Shown here in pieces: positions 7,531 through 19,382 of a stretch of DNA of 64,000 nucleotides; the stretch's first letter is position 1; every line of letters begins with the position of its first letter. Source of the stretch: DASUPK01 sp963815045 (GTDB lineage Bacteria; Actinomycetota; Thermoleophilia; Solirubrobacterales; 70-9); NCBI GenBank assembly GCA_963815045.1, contig CAWFET010000002.1, positions 992,001 to 1,056,000 on the forward strand. The letters are read 5' to 3'. A program made the translations under genes and the position numbers. The notes beneath the pieces were generated by a model. That model worked only from the letters and a program-made list of their open reading frames with translations. It was not told where the DNA came from and ran no database searches.

Positions 7531-8514
7531 ATGGATCTCTCGGTCGTCTTCCTCGGCACCGGCGGCTCCGTGCCCTCGGCGCGGAGGGCGACCGCCTGTG
7601 TGCTGATCCGCGCGGGCGGGAGCCGGATCATGATCGACGCGGGCGAGGGGGCCCAGCGGCAGATGATCAACTCGACCGGGCTGGTCCAGGTCGACGACAT
7701 CTTCATCACCCACTTCCACGCCGACCACTACCTCGGCCTGCCGGGGCTGCTGAAGACCTATGACCTGATGGAGCGCGAGGCGCCGCTGCGGATCGTCGGG
7801 CCCGCCGGTCTCCACGACCTGTTCGCGGCGCTCCGGCGGATCTTCGGCCGGCTGCGCTACGAGGTGGAGCTGCTCGAGCTCGAGCCGGGGGAGGGGATCG
7901 AGCATGACGGCTTCGAGATGCGCGCCTTTCCCGTGGAGCACCGGATGAGGGCGCTCGGCTACGCCTACGTCGAGCCCGAGCGGCCGGGTCGTTTCGACGT
8001 CGAGGCCGCGCGCGGTCTCGGGATCACTGACGACCGTGACTTCGGCAGGTTGCAGCGCGGCGAGACGGTCGCCGTGGACGGCTCGGAGATCCGGCCGGAG
8101 CAGGTGCTCGGCGAGGCTCGAGCCGGGCGGAAGATCGTGATCACGGGGGACACGGCGCCGTGTGAGATGACCCGCATCGCGGCGCATGCCGCTCAGCTGC
8201 TGGTCCATGACGGCACGTTCGCCCTCGAGGAGTCGGCCCGGGCGGCCGACACGGGCCACTCGACGGCCCAAGGCGCCGCGCAGCTCGCCGCCGAGGCCGA
8301 GGTCCACATGCTGGCGATCGTCCACGTCTCCTCGCGCTACAACGTCTCGGCCGTGCTGAAGGAGGCGCGCGAGGCCTTCCCCAACACGTTCGCGCCGCGC
8401 GACTTCGACCTGGTCGAGATCCCGTTCCCGGAGCGGGGCGATCCAGAGCTGATCCAGGAGGGCGCGAAGGAGCGCCCCGAGCCGCTGGCCGAGCCGTCGC
8501 CCGCCGGCGACTAA
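7531..8514 (+). CDS. rnz: Ribonuclease Z (tRNA 3'-processing endonuclease)
   Basis: Cleaves the 3' trailer of tRNA precursors, which fits a genome where at least one tRNA lacks encoded CCA. It is a 327-residue MBL-fold enzyme of the RNase Z family. The zinc motif HFHADH is at residues 61-66, followed by GDTAPCE, HDGTF and the C-terminal HVSSRY (His ligand). The fold starts at MDLSVVFLGTGG, so I use ATG 7531. An in-frame ATG at 7477 would add 18 unconserved residues. TAGGCT (7521-7526) sits directly upstream, suggesting leaderless transcription. Confidence 0.93.
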   Translation: MDLSVVFLGTGGSVPSARRATACVLIRAGGSRIMIDAGEGAQRQMINSTGLVQVDDIFITHFHADHYLGLPGLLKTYDLMEREAPLRIVGPAGLHDLFAALRRIFGRLRYEVELLELEPGEGIEHDGFEMRAFPVEHRMRALGYAYVEPERPGRFDVEAARGLGITDDRDFGRLQRGETVAVDGSEIRPEQVLGEARAGRKIVITGDTAPCEMTRIAAHAAQLLVHDGTFALEESARAADTGHSTAQGAAQLAAEAEVHMLAIVHVSSRYNVSAVLKEAREAFPNTFAPRDFDLVEIPFPERGDPELIQEGAKERPEPLAEPSPAGD

Positions 8515-8580
8515 CCGCCGCAACCTGCGGATTCGCGACCGAGAGTCGTCGCACCTCGCTGCTACGCTGGCGCGGCAAGC

Positions 8581-8615
8581 CCCTTTAACCACGGTCCCGT
8601 GAGGCCGGGAAGGAG
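8581..8615 (+). promoter_or_regulatory. PyrR-binding RNA hairpin overlapping the pyrR ribosome-binding site
   Basis: GGTCCCGTGAGGCC (8593-8606) matches the known PyrR-binding consensus ARUCCNGNGAGGYU at 12 of 14 positions. The two differences (A to G at 8593, U to C at 8606) pair with each other, so the helix is kept. A lower helix pairs CCTTT (8582-8586) with GAAGG (8609-8613), which occludes the Shine-Dalgarno AAGGAG (8610-8615) of pyrR. PyrR with UMP bound here would block translation. This arrangement is known for high-GC Gram-positives. A TACGCT -10-like box is at 8563-8568. Confidence 0.8.
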
Positions 8616-8622
8616 CAAGGCA

Positions 8623-9222
8623 GTGAACGACGAGAAGGTCGTGCTCGATCACGACGATCTGCGGCGGACGCTCGTCCGTATCGCCCACGAGATCGTCGAG
8701 AAGAATGAGGACTCGGACCGCCTGGCGCTGGTCGGCATCCACACGCGCGGCGCCGTCATCTCCAGCCGTCTCCACGCGCTGGTCGGCGAGCTCTCCGGCA
8801 CCGAGGTGCCTCTCGGCGACCTCGACATCTCCTTCTACCGGGACGACATCGAGCGGCGCGAGCCCCGTGACGCCCCGGTGGTCCACGACTCCCATCTCGA
8901 CTTCGACCTCGCCGGCCGCACCATCGTCCTGGTCGACGACGTGCTCTACACGGGCCGCACGGTGCGCGCCGCCATCGACGCCCTCTTCGACTACGGCCGC
9001 CCGGCGCGGGTCCAGCTGGCGGTGCTGGCCGACCGTGGCCACCGCGAGCTCCCGATTCGCCCCGACTACGTCGGCAAGAACCTGCCCACCGCACCAGGCG
9101 AGCGGGTGAACGTCCGGCTCGAGGAGACCGATGGCATCGACGAGGTGGCGATCACCCCAGCCGGAACGACGGTTCAGGGGCGCGCGGAAGCGCGCCCCGT
9201 TTCAGGAAGCGAGGACGCATGA
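8623..9222 (+). CDS. pyrR: PyrR: pyr operon regulator / uracil phosphoribosyltransferase
   Basis: A 199-residue type I phosphoribosyltransferase-fold protein. It binds pyr mRNA in response to UMP/UTP and may convert uracil to UMP. The PRPP-binding motif IVLVDDVLYTGRT is present, as is the GIHTRGA motif typical of PyrR. The GTG start at 8623 has AAGGAG seven bases upstream. An in-frame GTG at 8599 lies inside the RNA hairpin and is rejected. It leads the pyrimidine operon, and its stop overlaps the pyrB ATG (ATGA). Confidence 0.95.
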   Translation: MNDEKVVLDHDDLRRTLVRIAHEIVEKNEDSDRLALVGIHTRGAVISSRLHALVGELSGTEVPLGDLDISFYRDDIERREPRDAPVVHDSHLDFDLAGRTIVLVDDVLYTGRTVRAAIDALFDYGRPARVQLAVLADRGHRELPIRPDYVGKNLPTAPGERVNVRLEETDGIDEVAITPAGTTVQGRAEARPVSGSEDA

Positions 9223-10178
9223 AGCACCTGTTGGGAGTCGAGGAGCTCTCACGCGAGGAGATGGACCGCATCCTCGAGCGGGCCCAGAGCTTCGCCGAGG
9301 TCGGCCGGCGCGACATCAAGAAGGTCCCGACCCTCCGCGGCCGCACCATCGTCAACCTCTTCTACGAGGCCAGCACCCGGACGCTCTCCTCGTTCGAGCT
9401 GGCCGCCAAGCGCCTCTCCGCCGACGTGGTCAGCGTCAAGTCGGCCGGCTCCTCGGTCGACAAGGGCGAGTCGCTGAAGGACACGGTCGCGACCCTCTCC
9501 GCCTACGACCCGGCCGCGATCGTGATCCGCTCGCCGCACGCCGGAGCGGCCGGCCTCGTCGCTCGCTGGACCGAGGCCTCGGTGATCAACGCCGGCGACG
9601 GCAAGCACGAGCATCCGACCCAGGCCCTGCTCGACGTCTTCACGCTGCGCCAGCGGCTCGACTCGCTCGAGGGGTCGAACATCTGGATCGTCGGCGACGT
9701 CCTGCACAGCCGCGTCGCGCGCTCCTGCCTCCTGGCCTTCCGGAAGATGGGGGCCAAGGTGACGATCTGCGGGCCGCCGACGCTGATCCCTCGCGGGATC
9801 GAGGCGCTCGGCTGCGAGGTCTCGTACAACCTCGACCGGCTCGGCGAGGCGGACGTGGTCTACGCGCTGCGGATGCAGCGGGAGCGGATGAGCGAGAGCT
9901 TCGTCCCCTCGCTGCGCGAGTACGCGACCCGCTACCAGATCGACTCCCGGCGGCTCGGCCCGCGCCAGCTGCTCATGCACCCCGGCCCGGTCAACCGCGG
10001 GGTGGAGCTCTCGCCCGAGGTGATCGACTCGCCGCAGTCGCTGATCACCGCGCAGGTCGAGAGCGGCCTGGTCGTCCGGATGGCGATCCTCTACGAGCTG
10101 CTGGCGGGGAGCGACCGGGCACGACCCGACCGCGGGCCCGCCCCCGCCGACACTCCGACGATCGGACAGCCGGCGTGA
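9219..10178 (+). CDS. pyrB: Aspartate carbamoyltransferase catalytic subunit
   Basis: Condenses carbamoyl phosphate with aspartate, the first committed step of UMP synthesis. The 319-residue protein has the carbamoyl-phosphate site STRTLSSFE, the HPTQALLD loop and the C-terminal LMHPGPVNRGVE block. There is no pyrI regulatory gene, so this is the non-allosteric Gram-positive type, with control through PyrR. It overlaps pyrR and pyrC by four bases on each side, indicating coupled translation. Confidence 0.97.
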   Translation: MKHLLGVEELSREEMDRILERAQSFAEVGRRDIKKVPTLRGRTIVNLFYEASTRTLSSFELAAKRLSADVVSVKSAGSSVDKGESLKDTVATLSAYDPAAIVIRSPHAGAAGLVARWTEASVINAGDGKHEHPTQALLDVFTLRQRLDSLEGSNIWIVGDVLHSRVARSCLLAFRKMGAKVTICGPPTLIPRGIEALGCEVSYNLDRLGEADVVYALRMQRERMSESFVPSLREYATRYQIDSRRLGPRQLLMHPGPVNRGVELSPEVIDSPQSLITAQVESGLVVRMAILYELLAGSDRARPDRGPAPADTPTIGQPA

Positions 10179-11554
10179 CCGTCTCGGAGAACGGAGCCGA
10201 GGGCGCGGCGGAGGCCCCGAAGCTGATCTCCCGGCCGGGCGGGGCCGCCAATCTGGTTATCAAGGGAGCCCGTCTGCTCGATCCGCGTACCGGCCTCGAC
10301 GGCGCTCGTGACCTGGTCGTGCGAAACGGCGAGGTTGCCGAGATCGCCGAGGCCGGGAACGCCCCCGAAGTCGAGGGCGCCGAGGTCGTCGAGGGCGAGG
10401 GCCTGCTCGCTCTCCCGGCCTTCGTCGACCCGCACGTCCACTTCCGGGTCCCGGGGCAGGAGCACAAGGAGGATCTGGAGACGGGCACCCGCTCCGCGGC
10501 AGCCGGCGGCTACTGCGCGGTGATCGCGATGGCCAACACTTCGCCGCCGATCGATTCCGCGGCCGTACTCGGATCGGTCCGGGACCGAGCGGAGCGCGAG
10601 GCGTCGATCCCGGTTGGCTTTGTCGCCAACGTCACCCGCGGGATGGCCGGGCAGGAGCTCACCGAGATGGCCGAGCTCGCGGAGGCCGGCGCGATCGGGT
10701 TCTCGGACGACGGCCTGCCGATAGCCAACGCCCGGGTCCTTCGCCGCGCCCTCCAGTACCAGCGCCTCGCGGGCGGAGTGATCGCCCTTCACGAGGAGGA
10801 CCCGGACCTCTCGGGCGGCGGCGTGATGAACGAGGGCGAGGTCTCCGCCGCGCTCGGCATGGAGGGGGTCCCGGCGGTGTCGGAGTCGACGATGATCGCC
10901 CGCAACTGCTCGCTCGCTCTATATGAGGGGGCGCGGATCCACGTCCAGCACCTCTCCGCACGGGCCTCGGTGGAGGAGATCGCCCGCGCCAAGGCGGCCG
11001 GCGTCCAGGTCACCTGCGAGGCGAGCCCGCATCACCTGACCCTCACCGACGAGGCGGTCCGCAGCCTCGACGCCCGCTTCAAGATGAACCCGCCGCTGCG
11101 CACGGAGGACGACCGCCAGGCGCTGATCGAAGGGCTCCGCGACGGCACGATCGACTGCGTCGCCACGGATCACGCCCCGCACGCCTCGGAGGAGAAGGAG
11201 GTGCCGTTCGAGGAGGCCGCGATGGGCGTGACCGGCCTCGAGACCGCCTTCGCCGCGCTCTACACGGACCTGGTGCTGCCGGGCGTCCTGCCCCTCGAGC
11301 TCCTCGTCGAGCGGATGACCTGCGGCGGTGAACCTTTCGGCATCGAAGCGCCGCGCATCGAGCCGGGCGCGGTGGCGAACGTCGCGCTGATCGACCCCGA
11401 GCTCACCTGGACGGTCGGCGAGGACGGCTACGAGAGCCGCTCCTACAACAGCTGCTTCGGCGGCCGGGAGCTGACCGGCCGCATCCTGATGACGGTCGCC
11501 GCGGGGCGCGTCGCCTTCCGGCAGCGCAGCTTCGCCCTCGGGGTCGCCTCGTGA
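10175..11554 (+). CDS. pyrC: Dihydroorotase
   Basis: Cyclises carbamoyl aspartate to dihydroorotate. The 459-residue amidohydrolase is of the long class I type (AllB/PyrC). The metal motif is DPHVHFRVPGQ, and the later metal and catalytic segments are HVQHLS, EASPHH and ATDHAPH. The GTG start at 10175 overlaps the pyrB stop (GTGA). A longer reading frame open from 9131 runs out of frame through pyrB and is not the protein. Confidence 0.95.
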   Translation: MTVSENGAEGAAEAPKLISRPGGAANLVIKGARLLDPRTGLDGARDLVVRNGEVAEIAEAGNAPEVEGAEVVEGEGLLALPAFVDPHVHFRVPGQEHKEDLETGTRSAAAGGYCAVIAMANTSPPIDSAAVLGSVRDRAEREASIPVGFVANVTRGMAGQELTEMAELAEAGAIGFSDDGLPIANARVLRRALQYQRLAGGVIALHEEDPDLSGGGVMNEGEVSAALGMEGVPAVSESTMIARNCSLALYEGARIHVQHLSARASVEEIARAKAAGVQVTCEASPHHLTLTDEAVRSLDARFKMNPPLRTEDDRQALIEGLRDGTIDCVATDHAPHASEEKEVPFEEAAMGVTGLETAFAALYTDLVLPGVLPLELLVERMTCGGEPFGIEAPRIEPGAVANVALIDPELTWTVGEDGYESRSYNSCFGGRELTGRILMTVAAGRVAFRQRSFALGVAS

Positions 11555-12138
11555 GCAGGCTCGAGCGGGATCGAGCCGCGCTGGTCGTCGTCGACGTCCA
11601 GGAGGGCTTTCGCAAGGCGATCCCCGACTTCGAGCGCGTCGCGAAGGCCACCGCCACGCTGATCCAGGGAGCCGAGGCCATCGGCATCCCGATCGTGGTC
11701 ACCGAGCAGTATCCGAAGGGCCTGGGGGAGACCGCGGCGGAGGTGTCGGAGCATCTGCCCGACGGCACCGCCCCGATCGAGAAGGTCGTGTTCTCGGCGG
11801 CCGAGGCGGAGGGCTTCGACCTCTCGGACCGCGACCAGGCTCTCGTCTGCGGGATCGAGACGCACGTCTGCGTCAACCAGACGGTCCTCGACCTGCTCGC
11901 CGAGGGCAAGGAGGTCGAGGTTGCCGAGGACGCGGTCGGCTCGCGGACCGAGGAGAACCGGCGGATCGGCCTCAACAAGATGGAGCGGGCGGGAGCGACG
12001 CTGACCAGCGTCGAGACCGCGCTCTTCGAATTGCTCGGCCGCGCCGGCAGCGAGGAGTTCAAGGCGATCCAGAAGCTGATCCTCGAATACGCCCCGAACC
12101 CGGAGACCATGCCGAAGCCGAGGGAGAGGGTCACGTGA
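11551..12138 (+). CDS. Isochorismatase-family cysteine hydrolase inside the pyr operon
   Basis: A 195-residue isochorismatase-fold hydrolase with an intact catalytic triad: Asp15 (VVVDVQEGF), Lys78 (APIEKVVF) and Cys107 (GIETHVCVN). Family members hydrolyse amides such as nicotinamide, ureidoacrylate or N-carbamoyl compounds. It starts with GTG overlapping the pyrC stop and its own stop overlaps carA (GTGA both times), so it is co-translated with pyrimidine genes. A job in pyrimidine salvage or in removing a carbamoyl by-product is plausible but is inference only. Confidence 0.9.
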   Translation: MSRLERDRAALVVVDVQEGFRKAIPDFERVAKATATLIQGAEAIGIPIVVTEQYPKGLGETAAEVSEHLPDGTAPIEKVVFSAAEAEGFDLSDRDQALVCGIETHVCVNQTVLDLLAEGKEVEVAEDAVGSRTEENRRIGLNKMERAGATLTSVETALFELLGRAGSEEFKAIQKLILEYAPNPETMPKPRERVT

Positions 12139-13243
12139 GCGGGTACGTCCTGCTCGAGGACGGCACGCGTCTCGACGGCGAGCTGCTGGGCTCCGGCTCG
12201 GCCATGACCGGCGAGGTCGTCTTCAACACCTCGATGACGGGCTACCAGGAGGCGGTCACCGATCCCAGCTACGCAGGCCAGATCATCACCTTCACGTATC
12301 CGCTGATCGGCAACTACGGGGTCTCGGGCGAGGCGATGGAGTCCGAGCGCGTCCAGGCCCGCGGCGTGATCATGCGAGAGGGCAAGAACACGGAGGACGC
12401 CGCGACCGCCGAGGGCGGCTGGCTCGACTGGCTTCGCGACTGCGGCATCCCGGCGATCTCCGGAGTCGACACCCGTGCGCTCGTCCGCCACATCCGGGAC
12501 CGGGGCGCCATGCGGGGCGGGATCTTCCCGGCCGGCCTCGCGGAGTCCGAGGCACGCGAGCGTGTCGGGGCCGAGCCCTCGATGGACGGCGCCGACTTCG
12601 CCAGGACGGTGACGCCGGATCAGCCGGTCGAGATCGACGGCGACGGGCCGCATGTGGTCGGCATCGACACGGGCATCAAGCTCTCGATCGTCCGTCAGCT
12701 CAAGGAGCGGGGCGCCCGGATCACGCTGCTGCCCTGCGACACCTCGGCCGAGGACGTGCTCGCCCGCGACCCGGATCTCGTCTTCCTGGCGAATGGGCCC
12801 GGCGACCCCGGCGCGCTCGACTACGTGGTCGAGAACGTCCGCGGCGTGGTGGGCAAGAAGCCCGTCGTCGGCATCTGCCTCGGCCATCAGCTGCTCTGTC
12901 GCGCCGTCGGCCTGGAGACCTTCAAGCTTCCCTTCGGCCACCGCGGCGCCAACCACCCGGTCAAGGACCTGGAGACCGGGCGGATCGACATCACCTCCCA
13001 GAACCACGGCTTCGCCGTGCTCGGTCCCGGCGGCGACGAGACGATCGAGGGCGACGAGCCGGTTCGCTGGCAGACGGACTTCGGCGAGGCCGAGCTCTCC
13101 CACCTCAATCTCTACGACCGCACGGTCGAGGGCCTCGTCCTGAAGGACGTGCCCGGCTGCACCGTCCAGTACCACCCGGAGGCCGGCCCCGGCCCGCACG
13201 ACGCCCGCTACCTCTTCGACCGCTTCCTGGAGCTGGCGGCCTG

Positions 13244-13244
<1 letters not shown>
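12135..13244 (+). CDS. carA: Carbamoyl phosphate synthase small (glutaminase) subunit
   Basis: Supplies ammonia from glutamine to CarB for carbamoyl phosphate synthesis. The 369-residue protein has the N-terminal CPSase small domain (NTSMTGYQE) and a class I glutamine amidotransferase domain. The nucleophile is Cys248 in GICLGHQLL and the catalytic HPE motif is in QYHPEAGPG. It overlaps the preceding hydrolase, and its last base is the first base of carB. Confidence 0.97.
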
Positions 13245-16350
<3,106 letters not shown>

Positions 16351-16354
<4 letters not shown>

Positions 16355-17229
16355 CCGCCGCCAAGGTGCAGCGTCTGGGGGAGAGGGTCGTGGCCCCCTT
16401 CGGCCGCCGTCTCTGTGAGGTGACGCGCAACCTCCCCTCAGGCGGCTATCGGATCTTCTCGGTGCTCGACCCGGCCGGGCCCGAGCCGGCCGCCGGCCAG
16501 TTCTACATGCTGGCCGCGGACTCCGGCTGGGGCGGAGATCAGGGACGCCCGTACCTCGCCCGCGCCTTTTCCGTTGCCGATGCGGAGACCGAGAGCGGGG
16601 GAGTGAGACTCGACTTCCTGGTGCAGGCGGTCGGCCCGGGCACCAGCCGGCTGGCGGCACTGGAACCGGGTGAGGGCCTCTGGATCCACGGGCCGCTCGG
16701 CAGGCCGTTCGCCCCACCGACGGACCTCTCGCCGGGCGCCGCCGGGGCGATCCTGGTCGGCGGCGGCATCGGGGTCGCTCCGCTGGCTCTGTGGCGCCGG
16801 CGGCTCCTCCGGGCTGGGATCCCGGCGCGGGTTCTCCTGGGCTTCCGCGACCGGCCGAACTCCGGTGGCCTCGACCTCTTCGACTGCAGCGAGATCCGCC
16901 TGGCCAGCGAGGACGGCCACACCGGCCATCGCGGCTACGTCACCGACCTGCTCGGCGTCCTGCTGGAGGGCGACGACGCCGGCACCGGCGCCGTCTACGC
17001 CTGCGGGCCGCCGGCGATGCTGGAGGCCGTGCGGGTCATGTGCGCCGACCGCGGCGTGGCCTGCGAGCTGGCGCTGGAGGCGCCGATGGCCTGCGGGTTC
17101 GGCGCCTGCTTCGGCTGCGCGATCCCGCAGAAACCCCGCGGCCGGACCTACATGCGGCTCTGCGTCGATGGCCCGGTTGTCCGCGGCGACGAGATCGAGA
17201 CGGCGCTGGTCCCGGGATCCGGGCATTGA
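16351..17229 (+). CDS. pyrK: Dihydroorotate dehydrogenase electron transfer subunit
   Basis: Passes electrons from dihydroorotate dehydrogenase (class 1B) to NAD+ through FAD and a [2Fe-2S] cluster. The 292-residue protein has a ferredoxin-reductase FAD domain (ARAFSVAD), an NAD-binding motif (GGGIGVAPL) and a C-terminal cluster motif with Cys residues in MACGFGACFGC and RLC. The ATG overlaps the carB stop, and the stop overlaps the TTG start of pyrD, its partner. Confidence 0.93.
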
Positions 17230-18098
17230 CCGACTTCTGCGGCATCGAGCTGCGCCATCCGGTGATCAACGGCTCGGGCACCTTCGACGCGATCGCCGCC
17301 CGCCGCGCCTTCGGAGATGCGCTCCTCGACGAGTTCCCCTTCTCCGCCTTCGTCTCCAAGACCATCACGCCGGAGCCGCGGGCTGGCAACCCGCCCCCGC
17401 GGCTCTGGGAGACGCCCTCGGGGCTGATCAACTCGATCGGGTTGCCGAACAAGGGGCTCGACGGCTTCCTGGAGCACGACCTTCCGCAACTCGCCGAGCT
17501 CCCCGTCCCGCTGATCGTCTCGGTGATGGGAACCAGCCACGACGAGTTCAGCCGGCTGGTCGAGGGAGTCGGCGAGCGGGAGGAGGTGGCGGCGCTCGAG
17601 CTGAACGTCTCCTGCCCGAACGTCAAGTCGGGGCTGATCGTCGGCGAGTCCCCCGACGAGGCGAAATCCCTGCTCAGAGCCATAAGACCGCTGACCGGCA
17701 AGCCGCTGATCGTGAAGCTCACCCCGAACATCGCCGATCCGGTCCCGGTCGCGGTGGCCGCCGAGGAGGGGGGCGCGGACGCGGTCTCCCTGATCAACAC
17801 GCTGCGCGCCGTGGCCTTCGATCCCGACAAGGGCGACCGCTGGCTCGGCGGGGGGACCGGCGGCCTCTCTGGGCCGGCGGTGCGAGCCGTGGCGCTGGCG
17901 CAAGTTCATGCCGTGGCGGCCGCCGTCTCTGTGCCGATCGTCGCGATGGGCGGCGTCTCGACCGGCCGGGACGCCGCCGAGATGTTGCGTGCGGGTGCAA
18001 GTCTCGTTGCCGTGGGCACCGAGAGCTTCCGAGACCCGGCTGCCGGCACGCGGATCGCGGCCGAGTTGGGCGGAGAGCTCGCTCGGATCTCCGGATAG
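17226..18098 (+). CDS. pyrD: Dihydroorotate dehydrogenase, class 1B catalytic subunit
   Basis: Oxidises dihydroorotate to orotate with FMN, handing electrons to PyrK. The 290-residue TIM-barrel protein has NGSGTFD at the start, SVMGTSHDEF, the catalytic cysteine in ELNVSCPNVKSG (class 1 uses Cys) and the phosphate loop MGGVSTGRDA. The start is TTG at 17226, in a TTGA overlap with pyrK. pyrE and pyrF are not in this window. A T-run at 18106-18112 after a weak hairpin (18071-18093) may end the operon. Confidence 0.95.
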   Translation: MTDFCGIELRHPVINGSGTFDAIAARRAFGDALLDEFPFSAFVSKTITPEPRAGNPPPRLWETPSGLINSIGLPNKGLDGFLEHDLPQLAELPVPLIVSVMGTSHDEFSRLVEGVGEREEVAALELNVSCPNVKSGLIVGESPDEAKSLLRAIRPLTGKPLIVKLTPNIADPVPVAVAAEEGGADAVSLINTLRAVAFDPDKGDRWLGGGTGGLSGPAVRAVALAQVHAVAAAVSVPIVAMGGVSTGRDAAEMLRAGASLVAVGTESFRDPAAGTRIAAELGGELARISG

Positions 18099-18131
18099 AC
18101 GGGAATTTTTTTCGGAAACCCTGAAAAGGTC

Positions 18132-18160
18132 TTTCCGCTCCACGCGGCCGCGGATATACT
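18132..18160 (+). promoter_or_regulatory. Promoter of mihF
   Basis: TATACT (18155-18160) is a near-consensus -10 box. TTTCCG (18132-18137) is a weak -35 at 17 bases spacing. The ATG of mihF is only 9 bases after the -10, so the mRNA is probably leaderless. Confidence 0.6.
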
Positions 18161-18169
18161 GCCGCCCCG

Positions 18170-18502
18170 ATGCAGGCCCCGGTCCAGTCCTCCAACGCCG
18201 CCCCCGAGAGATCATTGGACCAGAGGATGGAAGCCCTGAAAAGGGCAAATGACATCCGTTCCAAGCGGGCCCAGCTGAAGCGCGACCTCAAGGGCAACAA
18301 GGTCAAGATCCAGACGCTGCTCATGGATCCGCCCGAGTACGTCCAGACCGCCAAGGTCATCGACATGCTGATGGCCGTCCCCAAGTACGGGCGGGTGAAG
18401 ACGAATCGGATCCTGAATCAGTGCCGGATCTCGCCGTCGAAGACCATCGGCGGCCTGTCCGAGCGCCAGCGCGCCGAACTCGTAGCTCAGTTGCGTAAGT
18501 AG
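18170..18502 (+). CDS. mihF: Integration host factor, actinobacterial type (mIHF)
   Basis: A 110-residue nucleoid-associated DNA-binding protein essential in mycobacteria. It is unrelated to proteobacterial IHF and acts in nucleoid organisation and recombination. The segment MDPPEYVQTAKVIDMLMAVP followed by KTNRILNQCRISPSKTIGGL is the helix-two-turn-helix core of this family. It is clear evidence for an actinobacterial origin. The order mihF-gmk-rpoZ-coaBC is the usual one in this phylum. An internal ATG at 18227 is a less likely start, given the upstream promoter position. Confidence 0.94.
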   Translation: MQAPVQSSNAAPERSLDQRMEALKRANDIRSKRAQLKRDLKGNKVKIQTLLMDPPEYVQTAKVIDMLMAVPKYGRVKTNRILNQCRISPSKTIGGLSERQRAELVAQLRK

Positions 18503-18556
18503 CGCCGCACTCCAGGAGCTTTTCGCGGCCGTCCCGGCGGTCATGATCTTCTCGTC

Positions 18557-19120
18557 GTGGGGAAGGTCTTCGTCATCACCGGCCCGTCGGGGGTCGGGAA
18601 GGGAACGCTGATCGAGCAGCTGCTCGAGCGCGTTCCCGAGCTCGAGCTCTCCATCTCCGCGACCACCAGGGAGCCGCGTCCCGGGGAGACCGACGGCCGC
18701 GACTACTTCTTCCTGACGCCGGAGGAGTTTCGCCGCCGGCTGGAGGCCGGTGACTTCCTCGAGCACGCGAGCTACAGCGGCAACTACTACGGCACCCTGC
18801 GGCAGGAGGTGGAGGAGCGCCTTGCGCAGGGGCACTCGGTGGTCCTCGAGATCGAGGTGCAGGGCGCCCGCCAGGTCCGTGATTCGCTCGGCGACGACGC
18901 CGTCCTGATCTTCATCGCGCCGCCCGACGAGGACGTCCTGCGAGAGCGGCTGGAGGGGAGAGGCACCGACTCTCCCGAGGCGATCGAGCAGCGCCTGCGG
19001 ACCGCCGAGGTGGAACTCGCCGCCCGCTCGGAGTTCCCGCTAGAGGTGGTGAACGACGAGGTGCAGAAAGCCGCCTCGCAACTCGAGAAGCTCGTCCGTG
19101 GTCAGCTGTCCCTACACTGA
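18557..19120 (+). CDS. gmk: Guanylate kinase
   Basis: Phosphorylates GMP to GDP with ATP. The 187-residue protein has a P-loop GPSGVGKGT at the N terminus and the GMP-binding segment TTREPRPGETDGRDY. The lid and base-contacting region GNYYGT follow. It starts with GTG at 18557 and lies between mihF and rpoZ, where it usually sits in Actinomycetota. No unusual features. Confidence 0.96.
   Translation: MGKVFVITGPSGVGKGTLIEQLLERVPELELSISATTREPRPGETDGRDYFFLTPEEFRRRLEAGDFLEHASYSGNYYGTLRQEVEERLAQGHSVVLEIEVQGARQVRDSLGDDAVLIFIAPPDEDVLRERLEGRGTDSPEAIEQRLRTAEVELAARSEFPLEVVNDEVQKAASQLEKLVRGQLSLH
19113..19118 (+). promoter_or_regulatory. Putative -10 box for rpoZ
   Basis: TACACT overlaps the end of gmk and ends 7 bases before the rpoZ ATG, with no Shine-Dalgarno between. 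It fits the leaderless pattern seen across the window. Confidence 0.45.
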
Positions 19121-19125
19121 CCCCC

Positions 19126-19362
19126 ATGTCAATGATCACGCCAAGAGTCGACAAGCTTCTCGAACACACCGACACCCACTACGCCGCCGTCTGCGTCGCG
19201 GCGAAGCGGGCTCGCCAGATCAACGCGTACTACCACTCCCTCTCCGAGGGCGCCTACGGTGAGTACACGCCTCCGATGGTCGAGGTTCCCAGCGGGAACT
19301 ACCTGACGATCGCTCTGGAGGAGACCGCGGCGGGCAAGCTCAAGTACGAGTACAAGGCCTAA
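19126..19362 (+). CDS. rpoZ: DNA-directed RNA polymerase omega subunit
   Basis: A 78-residue omega subunit that helps assemble and stabilise beta' in RNA polymerase. The family pattern TPRVDKLLEHTDTHYAAVCVAAKRARQIN is present, though it should be read as pieces: PRVDKLL, then VCVAAKRARQIN, with the ALEETAAGKLKYE tail. The position between gmk and coaBC supports the call. Confidence 0.93.
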   Translation: MSMITPRVDKLLEHTDTHYAAVCVAAKRARQINAYYHSLSEGAYGEYTPPMVEVPSGNYLTIALEETAAGKLKYEYKA

Positions 19363-19382
19363 CCAGCTACTAGGAGGGCGTG

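Noticed and set aside
9131..10174. Upstream extension of the pyrC frame through pyrB
   Set aside because: It is the out-of-frame translation of pyrB, Arg/Gly-rich and without domain signals; dihydroorotase homology begins right after GTG 10175.
18071..18112. Strong terminator at the end of the pyr operon
   Set aside because: A 6-bp stem is followed by a T-run only 12 bases later, so it is too weak to list as a supported terminator.
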